Positions 17,926 to 28,204 are shown, counted from the first letter of the stretch. The stretch is 64,000 nucleotides of DNA from Veronia nyctiphanis (GCF_004116385.1 NZ_PEIB01000005.1:62001-126000), one strand, 5' to 3'. Notes: generated by a model not told the origin, from the sequence alone. Translations and numbers: made by a program.

Positions 17926-19391
17926 TTAGGAGGAACCCAGTACCGCAGTCATATTCGTTTTTATGTTGTCAGATTGAGTACCAAAGATAGCCTGTAGATT
18001 ATCACCAACCACTACCACATCTATTGCACCCAACGCCTTAATCGAATCTATATTGACTTGCTTTATGTCTTTCAGGTTAACACGCAGTCGGGTGATGCAA
18101 GCATCCACATTCTGGATGTTCTCTTTTCCGCCCATAGCAAATACGATGTTGTGAGCCAGTTCTTCACCAACGACACTTGACGTCGCTACCTCTGCTTCGG
18201 TTTCCTCTCCACGGCCTGGTGTTTTTAGATCGAACGCGGTAATTGCGAAACGAAACAGGAAGTAGTAAAGCAATGCCCAAAGAGGACCAATGATGGCGTA
18301 AAGTACCGCATTTTCTGACAGCCCCCAGTAGAGGAAGAATTGCAGCGCTCCGTGTGCAAAATCGGTACTGTGAAGGATTTCGAAGTAGTTCGTGACGGCA
18401 AAACCAATGCCTGTCAGCACACAGTGTACGAAGTACAGAACAGGGGCGACGAACAGGAAGGTGAATTCTACAGGCTCAGTAATACCAGTTAGCCAAGAGG
18501 TGAACGCAGCGGATGCCATCAACCCCCCAACCATGACTTTTTTCTCTGGCGCAGCACAGTGATACATCGCCAATGCAGCTGCTGGCAAAGCCACATGGTG
18601 TACATAAAGCCGCCACCGAGGCCGGTTGCAGTTTCGTCACCTGCGAAAAAGCGTTGCAGCTCACCGCGCACGACGTCGCCGTTTTCGTTAACGAAACTAC
18701 CGACTTCAAAGAACCACACCGCATTCCAAACATGATGCAAGCCCAGTGGGATCAGCGCGCGCTCAACAAAGCCATAAATTCCGAATGCAGCAGGTTGACC
18801 AAGGCTACTGACAGCATCAATACCACCGTAAATACCCGCACTAACAAGCGGCCAAACAAAGGCGCAAGCAATACCAAGGAACAGCGATACAAAGGCAGTA
18901 ATGATGGGTACAAAGCGCTTACCAGCGAAGAACGCAAGATAGTCAGGCAGCTTAATAGTGTGGAATCGATTAAAAAAGTAAGCTGCAAACAAACCTATCA
19001 AGAGGGAACCGAATATCCCAGTATTCAGGCTGTTTATACCCATTATTTGGGTCAAGTACCCCTGATGCTCATCTATGCCCCGCAGCACGACAGTTTGCCC
19101 CATGGCAGCGTTAAACACAATCCAGCCAGCCACAGCAGCCAGCGCGGCAGTACCATCGTTGTTTTTCGCCAAACCAATGGCGACACCAATTACAAATAGC
19201 AGCGTGATGTTGCCGAAAATCATGTCCGCCGATTGCATCATGATTGACCAGAATGCATCTGGTAGGAACAGATGTTGCGTTAAACCAAAGTTTCCGACAC
19301 CGAGCATCAAGCCCGCAGCTGGTAACACTGCAACAGGCAGCATTAACGAGCGCCCGATTTTTTGTGCTTGTCCAAAGAATGAACTGATCAT
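17926..19391 (-). pseudogene. ptsG: PTS glucose-type permease EIICB, frame broken once
   Basis: Phosphotransferase-system sugar permease that imports and phosphorylates a hexose. EIIC domain at about 1-390, starting FFGQAQKIGRSLMLPVAVLPAAGL, with ten or so helices and the ITEPVEFTFLFVAP motif. C-terminal EIIB domain has the phospho-Cys in NVDACITRLRV and ends QAIFGTQSDNIKTNM, very like E. coli PtsG; 488 residues when rejoined. The break is at 18591-18592, one G missing on the coding strand (YTMWALPAAALAMYH when restored). AAGGGA precedes the start. No EIIA domain, so it would need EIIA-Glc. Divergent from the kinase system. Glucose is the likely but unproven substrate. Confidence 0.88.
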
Positions 19392-19538
19392 AACAGATCC
19401 CTTTTAAATGAATTGTGTTTCCCGGCCTCACTGTGTCGGGATGCTTCCATCATATTTCGCGAAAATCCGCCGTAGGTATCATTTGGAAATCGGTTTGTAT
19501 CAACACGGTTACATAGTCAATTTCCCCTTGGAAAAAGC

Positions 19539-19554
19539 TGTGAAACTGTTCGCA
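19539..19554. promoter_or_regulatory. Candidate CRP site between ptsG and the response regulator
   Basis: TGTGA-AACTGT-TCGCA, 9 of 10 half-site bases matching TGTGA-N6-TCACA. It lies in the 235-bp divergent spacer, so it could act on either promoter. Based on consensus match only. Confidence 0.45.
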
Positions 19555-19626
19555 TAATCACTGACAATCCCACGTTCAACTTCACCGCAATGCCATGATT
19601 GCGCATGGGAAACGAGGAGGTAAATC

Positions 19627-20333
19627 ATGGCATTTCAGAAAAGGATTTTGATTGTCGATGACAGCGAGGAATTGAGAGATGCACTCAGTGCTTACCTTAC
19701 AAAATCAGGCTTTGACGTAACAACTGCCGTCGATGGCGAGCAGATGAACCAAGTACTGGATCAAGGAGAGCCAAGCCTGATAATTCTTGATGTGATGCTG
19801 CCAGGCGACGATGGTTTTACCCTGTGTAGCCAAATCCGGAAGACGTCCAATGTACCTATCATCATGCTCACTGCCGTGACCGATGAAATTGACCGTGTTA
19901 CAGGTCTAGAGCTGGGTGCAGACGATTACATCACCAAAACTTTCAGTCCACGCGAATTGCTGGCGCGTATCAAAGCGTTGCTGCGCCGTTCTCAATTCAA
20001 CCAGGGTTTAGAAGCCGCACGTTATATTTGTTTCCTCGATTGGAAGCTCGATACCCTGGCAAGGGTCCTGGTGACACCAAGCGGTGATGAAATCATTCTT
20101 TCCGGAGCGGATTTTTCGCTGCTAAGTCTTTTCCTTCGGCACCCCAACAAACCGCTCAGTCGCAACATCATTTCCGAAATCATTCGTGGCCGTGAAGCAT
20201 CCCGCTAGAACGCGGTATCGATATTCAGGTCAGCCGTCTTCGCGCCAAACTGGAGGATCAAGACCATTCACTGATCCGCACCCTTCGTAACGAAGGTTAT
20301 ATGCTGAGTGCGGATGTGATTCATGAAGCCTGA
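19627..20333 (+). pseudogene. OmpR-family response regulator, frame broken near its end
   Basis: Two-component transcription factor, 235 residues when rejoined. Receiver domain at 1-120: acidic pair in ILIVDDSEEL, phospho-acceptor Asp55 (LIILDVMLPGDDG), Thr in MLTAV, Lys104. The residue after Lys is Thr (TKTF), where nearly all family members have Pro (KPF). The C-terminal winged helix ends SRLRAKLEDQDHSLIRTLRNEGYML. The break is at 20201-20203: one C added gives EASPLERGIDIQVSRLRAK. Strong AGGAGG start. It overlaps the kinase gene by 11 bases and is divergent from ptsG. Confidence 0.9.
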
Positions 20334-21837
20334 AGCAAGGCCTAAAGAAGACGCTATGCGTGAAATAAAGGTCACGCTGTTCAACAGAATTTGGCCCTTG
20401 GGTCTTGCCAGCCGCTTTATCCTGATGCTTTCACTTGTTATCTTAACATCTCAGGTACTTACCAGCGCTGTCTGGTACCGATACAGCTACTCGCAGGAAA
20501 AGGAAGGCTTAGAAAACGCACTGGAAAGCATTGCCTCCAATGCGGCATTCACTGTCTCTTATTATCGCAAATTACCTAAATCGAGCCGCCACTTGGTGCT
20601 TGAGCAAAATCGCAGTATGGGCGGCACCCGTTTCTTTATTTCGCTCAATAGCAAACGGATTGATGCAAAGGGATTAGCGGGAACAGAGAGAAAACGGGAG
20701 TTGGAACAAATCGTTGGCGGGGTGCTAAAAAAGACGCTTGGCCTTCAAATGTTAATTGACATTAACTTCAGCAAACGCGACGATTTGCGGGTATACGATG
20801 TAGAAGTGCCACTTGATGATATTCCCCGCTCCTTTGCCCGTTATACTATCGAAAAAGTCAAAGACGACCCACCCGTGCTGGTGATGCAGTTCAAGCTTCC
20901 CAGAGAGCGAAATACGCCCGGCGCTCCGGAACAATGGCTTTATCTTGCCACAAATCTTCCCGCACCATATGTCTCGCTGGAATCGCGCTTTCTCGATGCA
21001 CGCCAGCTTAATTTTATTCTGCTTACCTCCGTGTTCGTTTTACTTTGTACCTGGCTCATAGTGCGCCGAGAGATCAGACCGATTAAGAACCTTGCCAGTG
21101 CCGCTAAATTGATGGGAAGCAAGATGGATGCACCTATTCTCAAAGAAGAAGGAAGCGGCGAACTCATTTCCGCCGTCCATGCTTTTAACAATATGAACCG
21201 CCGGATCCGCGCTTATATACGCGACCGCGATCTGCTTTTCGGCGCGATATCCCATGATCTTAAAACCCCTATTGCTTGCCTGAAACTTCGTACGGAGATA
21301 CTGGATGATGAAGAGACCAAAATCCGCTTTGGACGTTCACTCAGCGAACTTGAGTTTATGGTGAAAGGTGCCCTGCACTACATCAAAGACACAGATATAT
21401 GCGAGCAGGTCGAGTGGACGGATATCAACGCTGTCCTCGAGGAAATCAGAGCCTTCTATGGCTCTGGACAAAGTCAGGTCAGCATTTTGGGTTATGCTTC
21501 CCAATCGTTTCTGTGCAAACCTGTTGCCATAAAACGAATGCTGCACAACCTGATTGAGAACGGCGTGAAATATGGTGTGCATGTGGATGTCAGTGTGCTG
21601 GATACCCCTAGCAATCTGGTGATTAAAATCCGCGACCATGGCCCCGGTATTCCAGATGAACTTCGCGAGCGCGTGTTCGAGCCATACTTCCGCATTCATC
21701 ACGAAAAAGAAGAGGGCACAGGGCTTGGCCTTAGTATCGCCCGTAATATCGTGCGTGGTCATGCTGGCAAACTAGTTTTGAAAAATCATGCAGAAGGTGG
21801 CCTCGTTGTCACCCTGTCGCTCCCAAGAGAGGAATAA
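20323..21837 (+). CDS. Sensor histidine kinase
   Basis: Inner-membrane sensor kinase, 504 residues. First helix about 28-50; a periplasmic region of roughly 175 residues; second helix near 228-246; HAMP linker after RREIRPIKNLA. The HisKA domain has His311 in FGAISHDLKTPI; the ATPase domain has NLIENGVKYG, DHGPGIP and GTGLGLSIA. Overlaps the response regulator and ends three bases before the sugar-binding protein gene, so all three form one operon. The large sensor domain facing the periplasm could contact that binding protein (inference). Confidence 0.93.
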   Translation: MKPEARPKEDAMREIKVTLFNRIWPLGLASRFILMLSLVILTSQVLTSAVWYRYSYSQEKEGLENALESIASNAAFTVSYYRKLPKSSRHLVLEQNRSMGGTRFFISLNSKRIDAKGLAGTERKRELEQIVGGVLKKTLGLQMLIDINFSKRDDLRVYDVEVPLDDIPRSFARYTIEKVKDDPPVLVMQFKLPRERNTPGAPEQWLYLATNLPAPYVSLESRFLDARQLNFILLTSVFVLLCTWLIVRREIRPIKNLASAAKLMGSKMDAPILKEEGSGELISAVHAFNNMNRRIRAYIRDRDLLFGAISHDLKTPIACLKLRTEILDDEETKIRFGRSLSELEFMVKGALHYIKDTDICEQVEWTDINAVLEEIRAFYGSGQSQVSILGYASQSFLCKPVAIKRMLHNLIENGVKYGVHVDVSVLDTPSNLVIKIRDHGPGIPDELRERVFEPYFRIHHEKEEGTGLGLSIARNIVRGHAGKLVLKNHAEGGLVVTLSLPREE

Positions 21838-21839
21838 CA

Positions 21840-23090
21840 ATGAAAAGAGCCCTTCTCTCGACCGCTTTAGTGGTAGCCAGCTTTCCCTCCCTGGGTAATG
21901 CTGTCGAGCTGCTTCACTGGTGGACGTCGAATGGCGAACGTGAAGCTTTGGCAGAGCTGGCGATAGCACTCAAACAGCAAGGTATTGTGTTAAAAAGTTC
22001 GCCCGTTCATGGTGGTGGTGGCGATACTGCTATGACAGTCTTGCAAGCCCGAGCTATTGCCGGAAACCCGCCGGAGATGGCGTTGATTGAAGGGCCGGGA
22101 ATCCAATCTTGGGCAACATTAGGATTTGTTTCTGACTTACATTCAGTCGCTATCGAGCAAAATTGGGACGAAAGACTCCCTGATATTGCTACTAATATCA
22201 ACACTTACAAAAGTCACTTTGTTGCTGCACCAGTGAATATTCACCGTGTGAATTGGCTTTGGGCGAACAGAGCCGTCTTTGACGAACACAATCTAACCCC
22301 ACCAGCGAATTGGGATGAGTTTTTTGCCGTTGCACAGGTATTCAAGTCACAAGGGATCCCAGCGCTTGCGATCGGTAATGAGCCCTGGCAACTTGCAATT
22401 TTGTTTGAGGTGTTAACTCTGGGGCTTTATGGTAGTGACTACTACCGAGACCTATTGATCGAGTTTGATGACGCCTTAGTGATGAATAACAAAACCGTCG
22501 AGTTGTTCAAAACATTCCGTCGTCTCAAACCGTATATGACTGACCCATCTGTCTCTGCTTCATGGGACAACGCGACCTTGAATATGGTAAAGGGTAAAGC
22601 CGCTATGCAGCTTCAGGGTGATTGGGTGAAAGGTGAACTCAGTTATATGAGTCTGAAACCAAAACAGGATTATTATTGTCTACCTGCACCTGGAACCGCC
22701 AATTCTTTCATTTATAACGTCGACAGCTTTGTTCTTTTCCGATTAAGAACGGAAGCATCTGAAAACATGGCTAATCAACTCGCAAACACCTTGGTTTCCT
22801 CTGATTTTCAGTCCCGTTTTAACCAAAAGAAAGGCTCGATTCCCATTCTCAAAGATGTTGACATGACGCCGTTTGATATCTGTGCCAAAGCATCCAAACA
22901 AGCTTTTGTTCATGCTGAGGTGAACAACACTCTACTTCCCAGCATGTCCGATTCCATGGCTGTCGCCCCCCAACTTCAAGAAGCGATGCTCGAGTTGATT
23001 AACCACTACTTTAATGACGATACCTTTACCGAAGAAGAAGCTATCAGCCAGCTGATGAAAATTGCAGCCAGTGTGCACTTTAATCGCTAA
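21840..23090 (+). CDS. Periplasmic sugar-binding protein without its ABC transporter
   Basis: Solute-binding protein family 1, 416 residues. Signal peptide to about residue 21 (SLGNA-VELLHWW). The start of the mature protein, VELLHWWTSNGEREAL, and later PVNIHRVNWLWANRAVFDEH and KGKAAMQLQGDWVKGEL are typical of glucose/oligosaccharide-binding proteins such as GtsA. No permease or ATPase gene follows; instead it is the last gene of a response-regulator/kinase operon facing a PTS permease. This suggests a sensory, not transport, role: ligand-bound protein may signal to the kinase (inference). A transport role with components elsewhere is not excluded. Confidence 0.9.
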   Translation: MKRALLSTALVVASFPSLGNAVELLHWWTSNGEREALAELAIALKQQGIVLKSSPVHGGGGDTAMTVLQARAIAGNPPEMALIEGPGIQSWATLGFVSDLHSVAIEQNWDERLPDIATNINTYKSHFVAAPVNIHRVNWLWANRAVFDEHNLTPPANWDEFFAVAQVFKSQGIPALAIGNEPWQLAILFEVLTLGLYGSDYYRDLLIEFDDALVMNNKTVELFKTFRRLKPYMTDPSVSASWDNATLNMVKGKAAMQLQGDWVKGELSYMSLKPKQDYYCLPAPGTANSFIYNVDSFVLFRLRTEASENMANQLANTLVSSDFQSRFNQKKGSIPILKDVDMTPFDICAKASKQAFVHAEVNNTLLPSMSDSMAVAPQLQEAMLELINHYFNDDTFTEEEAISQLMKIAASVHFNR

Positions 23091-23586
23091 CCATTAGAAA
23101 GTTCGATAAAGGTCTTTAGTCTATGCCGGTGGTATTTCATTCGGTCGCACCAATACCATTACTAGATCAGTTCTGCGGGGCCAGCAGGTAGGTTAAACAT
23201 AAGGGTTCTACCCCGAATTTACAAACACATCCATAATGAGGCTGACCTACTCCCCAAAATCTAGACTATACAGCGCTTAGCCAAAAATACATTAGTTTTT
23301 ATTATCAACTAGGCTATCCAGAAATTAACTTTCCGATTCGCTTTTGTCCAAATCTGCGCCAGCCTGTCTGGCGTAACTCGAAACCGCCCAAATTCACGCT
23401 AGCTCGTCTGGCGTAGCCCCAATTCGCCCCGTTCTAAGCTGCTAGTGGGAGTTTCTGACGCTGAAAGAAAATTTCTTTCATTTATACGCACAGTATTAGT
23501 GCTAGCTAATTATGTATCATTAATTGCTGCCAATATGTATCACTAACTACCACATGGAAACTTTTAACTATTTGATTTAACTGATA
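23091..23586. other. Intergenic region holding repeat copy B
   Basis: No gene seen. It separates the sugar island from a 5'-truncated kinase gene, so it may mark an old deletion or insertion junction. Confidence 0.55.
23202..23422 (+). repeat. Dispersed repeat, copy B
   Basis: Same two blocks as copy A: block 1 at 23202-23246 starting AGGGTTCTACCCCGAATTT, block 2 at 23341-23386 with the CGCCAG/CTGGCG hairpin. A degenerate extra unit follows (acgctagctcgtctggcgta, about 23396-23415), suggesting local tandem duplication of block 2. Same orientation as copy A, 5.7 kb away. Confidence 0.7.
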
Positions 23587-24489
23587 ATGACATATCACTT
23601 TCTACTGCCATCCACAGATATTCAGTGTCAAAAAGATAAGGTTATGGTGCAAACGACATATTGGCCCAATCGAGACCCTGAAATGGCCGACTACGGGGAC
23701 GGCGTGATTGCGTATGTTTGCTATATGATGCTGCTGGTGTTTGCTCTTGGGTTACTGTCAGCACATTTAATTTCCCGACATTTCAGTTCGCCAATACTGA
23801 CGCTAACCAAACAGGTTGAGCAGTATTCAAATCAAAACAGGCCGCTGGTTAACACGAATCGGAGTGATAAGGTAGGTGAGTTGCATCGTGCTTTTTTCGC
23901 TGCATTCTCCCGCATTCAAGCGTTTCTTGAGCGTGAAAAGCAATTCACGCGATTCTCAAGCCACGAATTGCGAACGCCGGTACACGTTATTGGTGGCTCT
24001 GTGCAGTTACTCGAACTGTCTGACAGTGATGAAAGGCGATTAAATATTCTTAAGCGTATTTCAGATGCAAACAAGGATATGGAACAGCTCATCAATACCT
24101 TCTTATTTATTGGCCGTGAGCAGCAAAATACTCAACCTAAAGTGAGTCTTGCTGAGACCCTACGTAATTGCATTACGCAGCATGAATATTTGCTATCCGG
24201 TAGGTCAGTCGATGTTGAATGCTATGTTCACTCTGATGAAAAAAGCGAGGTTTATTTCTCTAAGGTCGTTCTGGCGAACATGCTCAGAAACGCGTTCGGT
24301 TATGCGCAAAGTCAGGTGGCTATATCCTTAACTGGTCAACGTTTGGTGATCGTAAATGATATTGCCCCTGATACCGAAAGCGGTTTTGGTCATGGCAAGG
24401 AAATCATCAGTGCCATTTGTCATAGTGCGAACTGGCGGTTTTATGCGGCTATTGGTGATTCGAAAGCCACAACCGTGCTGTATTTCTAG
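23587..24489 (+). pseudogene. Sensor histidine kinase, 5'-truncated
   Basis: A 300-residue C-terminal part of a kinase: one membrane helix (about 38-62, IAYVCYMMLLVFALGLLSAHLI), HAMP linker (SPILTLTKQVEQYSNQ), HisKA His in FSSHELRTPVHVIGG, then an ATPase domain with NMLRNAFGYAQ and a late GFGHGKEII glycine box. The first helix and nearly all the sensor domain are missing; the frame starts with no good ribosome-binding site just after the repeat-bearing region, and no response regulator is adjacent. A remnant is the best reading; an unusual short kinase is possible. Confidence 0.7.
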
Positions 24490-24550
24490 CTGCTTTTTTT
24501 AAGCATCAAGGGATTGATTTTTAAAAGCTCGAAGGTGTCGAATGTACACG

Positions 24551-26526
24551 CTAAAACATTCCCCTTTGTCGAACCATGAAAAGTAGTCCAATAAAATACA
24601 GCCCACCAATTACCGAGACGATGGTGCCTGCGGCAACTTGCGCCGGATATACGATTATCTGACCGATAAAATCACCAGCGAGAAGCAACAGGGCACCAAT
24701 AGCAGCTGCGGTACAAAGTTGTAATTTCACACTTCTTGCACCAAGAAAAACAGCAATATGTGGTGAAAGCAGCCCAACAAAGGCAACGGGTCCCATTGAT
24801 GTGGTGGCGACGGCGCAAATGGCAGCGGTGATACCTAACAGTGTCACATAGGCGAGGGTATTGTTGAGCCTCTTGCTGAAGCAAACTGACGCCCCGTTGA
24901 AATCAGGGTTAACCATCTCGATAAGAACAGAGTGACAATCAGCAGTGATATGACGCTGACGGCGAGGAATAGGGCGGTGTTAGGAAGCACACGATAGGTC
25001 GAGCCTGATAACCATCCAAGTAATATAAACTTCTCTTCACCCATTTTACTCAGTGAGTAATTCACCAGCGCATCAAGCATGGCTGCCAGCGCAATACCCG
25101 TCAAAATAATCATTGATGGGGCATACTGATATTTGCGGCCAAGTATAAGAAGAAATGCCAGCACTACTATGCTGCCTGCAAAGCTACCCATGGGCTGAGT
25201 TCATGCACCGAAATGCTAAAGATTAAGTTACCAAGCACCAGCGCAAGAATGGCCCCTGCTGATACGCCAAGAATATCAGGGCTGGCGAGGGGGTTACAAA
25301 CCAGCTTTGCAAAACGACGCCAGCAACCGCAAGCCCTGCTCCCGCACTTAATGCTGTTACCATTCTCGGCCAGCGCACAGACCAAGCAAAGGCGTCGGGC
25401 ACTTTCCAAAGTTGGTCGATACTCACCGGGTTGAAACTTACGGATACGCCAACCAGCAATAAGAGTAATGCGACCAATATCGGCAACATCATTGCTGGTG
25501 GAACGTTTTTTCCTAACGGCATAGTCAGAGATAACCTGTCTCTTGCTGACATTCTTTTAAGAGAGAGGAAAATAAGCGCAGGCGCGCCGATCATCGCTGT
25601 TACTGTGCCTGTGGGAATGTTATCGACTGACCAATTGCCGAGAAAGACAGCGAGGGTGTCGGTCATTGCTAATAACATCATGCCAATGAACGCGCTGGCG
25701 AATAGCTCACCTCTGGCGGTATTGAAGCAAGATGGCGGCTGATGTTCGGCGCAATTAATCCGATAAAACTTATCACGCCCACCGCTGTTATTGACACAGA
25801 CACCAGCCATACCCCAATAAGGCTCAATAACGTGTAGGTCAGGCCAAGGTTAAGCCCTCGAGCCGATGCGGCGTCGCCACCAATTTTTAATAGCGTCAAC
25901 AGGCGAGGTGCGAAGAGTAAGATGAGCATCACTGGCCAAAGCTTGGGCAGTAGCCAACTAAACCATTCCCAACCGTTCTGAGTGAGATCGCCTGCCCCCC
26001 AGATGAACAGGTTACTGGCGTATTGCTCATTCAGCATGATCATTGATGTGGCAAGGGCACCCAGTAAAAGGTTAACGGCCATACCAGCGAGAACCAGTGT
26101 AACGCCTGTTAGATTGCGTATTCCGACTATCGCAATTACCAACACCATGGCCGCCATACCGCCAGCCATTGCAAGCCAAGCCTTAGTGGTTATTGCCACG
26201 TGAGGGGCAAAGATATTGAGAAATACCAGCACCAGCCAGGCACCGGAAGAAGTACCAAGGGTGAGCGGAGAGACAATATGGTTTTGTGTTAACTGCTGAA
26301 AAAGGCTACCCACGATGCCAAAAGTGGCACCAATTGCCAGCGCCATTAAACACCGCGGTAAACTGGCATGGAGCAGTATGACCCACTCAAAGCTGTCGGT
26401 ATCTAGTGTTCCCTTAATGAGGCCAGTGAGTATCTGTAACACCGGGCCGAACTGGCTCTGATTAACGGCGAGCTGGAGAACAACTGAGAGCAAAACACCT
26501 AATAGTAGCCAAACCGTTGCTCTCAC
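24551..26526 (-). pseudogene. fhuB: Hydroxamate siderophore ABC permease FhuB, four frame breaks
   Basis: Double-length inner-membrane permease for ferric hydroxamates. The N half has GTSSGAWLVLVF, NLTGVTLVLAGMAVN and FIGLIAPNISRHL; the C half has NPLASPDILGVSAGA, LTGIALAAMLDALVNY and GPVAFVGLLSPHIA, the usual repeats of BtuC-type permeases. It is broken at 25728, 25307, 25193 and 24868; at each place one base added to a short homopolymer run rejoins the family sequence, giving 659 residues against 660 in E. coli. Last gene of the receptor-fhuC-fhuD-fhuB operon; its start overlaps the fhuD stop. Confidence 0.9.
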
Positions 26527-27443
26527 TGGGCGTTTGCCACCCTAAGCAGACTTTCAGACAGGGCTTCGGCGTTATAAAGCAACGACATTGCGCCACCATA
26601 GCTCCACGTGGATTCGATAGACGCCACTTTTTTGTTTCTCACAAACGGCATGGCTTTCCATACCACCGAGCGCTCAACGTTGGCTCTTTCATTGAAAGGC
26701 AGAAAGTACAAAGCAATGCCGTTACCAATCTGTCGCAGATCAGTCATTACCTTTTGAGTGACTCCCCACTGCGTCGCAGGTTGTGGCATGGCATTTTCGA
26801 AGCCAAGTAACTGAAGAACATGCTCAGGAATAGAGTTTTTACCATAGATGTACACAGAGGTTTCGCTGGCAAAGCGGAAGGTCGTCACTTTGGGCTTTTG
26901 CCCCGGGAAGGCCACGTCCAGTTTTTGTTTGAGTGCGTCAAGTTGCTGGTTTAGAAAAGCCAGTTTCTCTTCGGCCACTTTTTCTTTTCCCAGAACCTGG
27001 GCAATTTTCCTGAAGTTCTGGAGTGTCGCCTCTGCATTATCATGTTTCTCACTGTATGTCTGGTAGAGGAGTACAGGTGCTATCTTTGAGAGGCGGTCAG
27101 TAAGGTCTTTCTGCGGCGACGCAATAAAAATGACGTCAGGTTTGAGCGTCGCCAGCAGTTCATAATTGGGTTCGACGCGGGTACCAATGTCCACTACTCC
27201 CTCTGGCAACGCGGGTTTTACCACCCACTTTTGGTAATCTTTAATGCCCGGCATAGCAACTGGCGCGACGCCCAGTTCAATAACCTGTTCTGCAAGATCC
27301 CAATTAAGTACCGCAACGCGCTGAGGTACACCTGCCAGTGTTCTCTGGCCGTTGCTGTCTGTGATGAGGTGTTCTGCGATAGTCGGCGTGCAGACCAAGA
27401 TTGAGGTTGAGACGATGAGAAAAGTAAAAAGGCGAGTCAACAT
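26523..27443 (-). CDS. fhuD: Siderophore-binding periplasmic protein FhuD
   Basis: Class III (TroA/BtuF-fold) binding protein that carries ferric hydroxamate siderophore to FhuB. It has 306 residues. Signal peptide to about residue 23 (PTIA-EHLI). Mature part: RVAVLNWDLAEQVIELGVAP, RVEPNYELLATLKPDVIFIA, a long backbone helix around KLAFLNQQLDALKQKL, and the closing WSYGGAMSLLYNAEALSE. Intact frame; overlaps fhuC by 7 bases and fhuB by 4, indicating translational coupling. Confidence 0.92.
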   Translation of the reverse strand: MLTRLFTFLIVSTSILVCTPTIAEHLITDSNGQRTLAGVPQRVAVLNWDLAEQVIELGVAPVAMPGIKDYQKWVVKPALPEGVVDIGTRVEPNYELLATLKPDVIFIASPQKDLTDRLSKIAPVLLYQTYSEKHDNAEATLQNFRKIAQVLGKEKVAEEKLAFLNQQLDALKQKLDVAFPGQKPKVTTFRFASETSVYIYGKNSIPEHVLQLLGFENAMPQPATQWGVTQKVMTDLRQIGNGIALYFLPFNERANVERSVVWKAMPFVRNKKVASIESTWSYGGAMSLLYNAEALSESLLRVANAQ

Positions 27444-28204
27444 ACGATAGCGACCTTATGGTGTTGTTCCGGATGATCAATAAGCTGAATTCGAGTGTCG
27501 TACAGGTCTGAGAGCTGTGCTTCATTGAGCACCTCTTCACTATCTCCACTGAATACAACCGTCCCTTGTTTCAACGCAATAACATGATGGGCATAACGCA
27601 GGGCGAGGTTGAGATCGTGCAAAATGACGATGACACCCTTGCTCTGTTGTTTACTGAATTGGGTAAGTAGTTTGAGCAGATGATACTGATGCTGAATATC
27701 AAGGGCTGAGGTTGGTTCGTCCAAAATCAGCACAGGTGAATCTTGGGCAATTAACATCGATACCCAGGCACGCTGTCTTTCCCCACCGGATAAGTATTCC
27801 GCAGCATAATCCGCATACCTTTCCATCTGAGTCGCCTTTATTGCACCATCGACCGCTTTGGTGTCTTCGGGCTGCATTCTCCCGAACACTCCCTGCCACG
27901 GGAAACGGCCGAGCTTAACCAGCTCTCGGACTGACAACCCCGCCGCCTGTGGAAGATGTTGAGGCAAAAAAGCGACTTGCTTCGCCACTTCTCGCTTCGA
28001 CAGTGACCGTATCTCTTTTTGATTCAACAACACCTGACCTGTATCGGGCGTATTCTGGCCAGCAAGTAAATGAGCCAGTGTGGATTTTCCCGAGCCATTT
28101 TGACCGAGAATGACAGTGACTCTGTCGGTCGGAATGGCCAGCGAGGCAACCGACAGGATGTCCTTTTTATCGCGATTTACCGTGATATCAACAAGTTGAA
28201 ACAT
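27437..28204 (-). CDS. fhuC: Ferric hydroxamate ABC transporter ATPase FhuC
   Basis: ATPase (255 residues) of the siderophore importer. Walker A GQNGSGKS (about 34-41), Q-loop LPQHLP, signature YLSGGERQRAW, Walker B VLILDEPTSALD, H-loop ILHDLNLALRYAH. The ENGSGKS-like loop and GRFPW motif are typical of FepC/FhuC/BtuD-type ATPases. It begins inside the extended end of the receptor frame and overlaps fhuD. Confidence 0.94.
   Translation of the reverse strand: MFQLVDITVNRDKKDILSVASLAIPTDRVTVILGQNGSGKSTLAHLLAGQNTPDTGQVLLNQKEIRSLSKREVAKQVAFLPQHLPQAAGLSVRELVKLGRFPWQGVFGRMQPEDTKAVDGAIKATQMERYADYAAEYLSGGERQRAWVSMLIAQDSPVLILDEPTSALDIQHQYHLLKLLTQFSKQQSKGVIVILHDLNLALRYAHHVIALKQGTVVFSGDSEEVLNEAQLSDLYDTRIQLIDHPEQHHKVAIVC

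Noticed and set aside
17455-23422. Composite transposon or integron attC sites
   Set aside because: No transposase or integrase gene is near, the repeats have no clear terminal inverted repeats, and they lack the attC core-site ends; kept only as a dispersed repeat.
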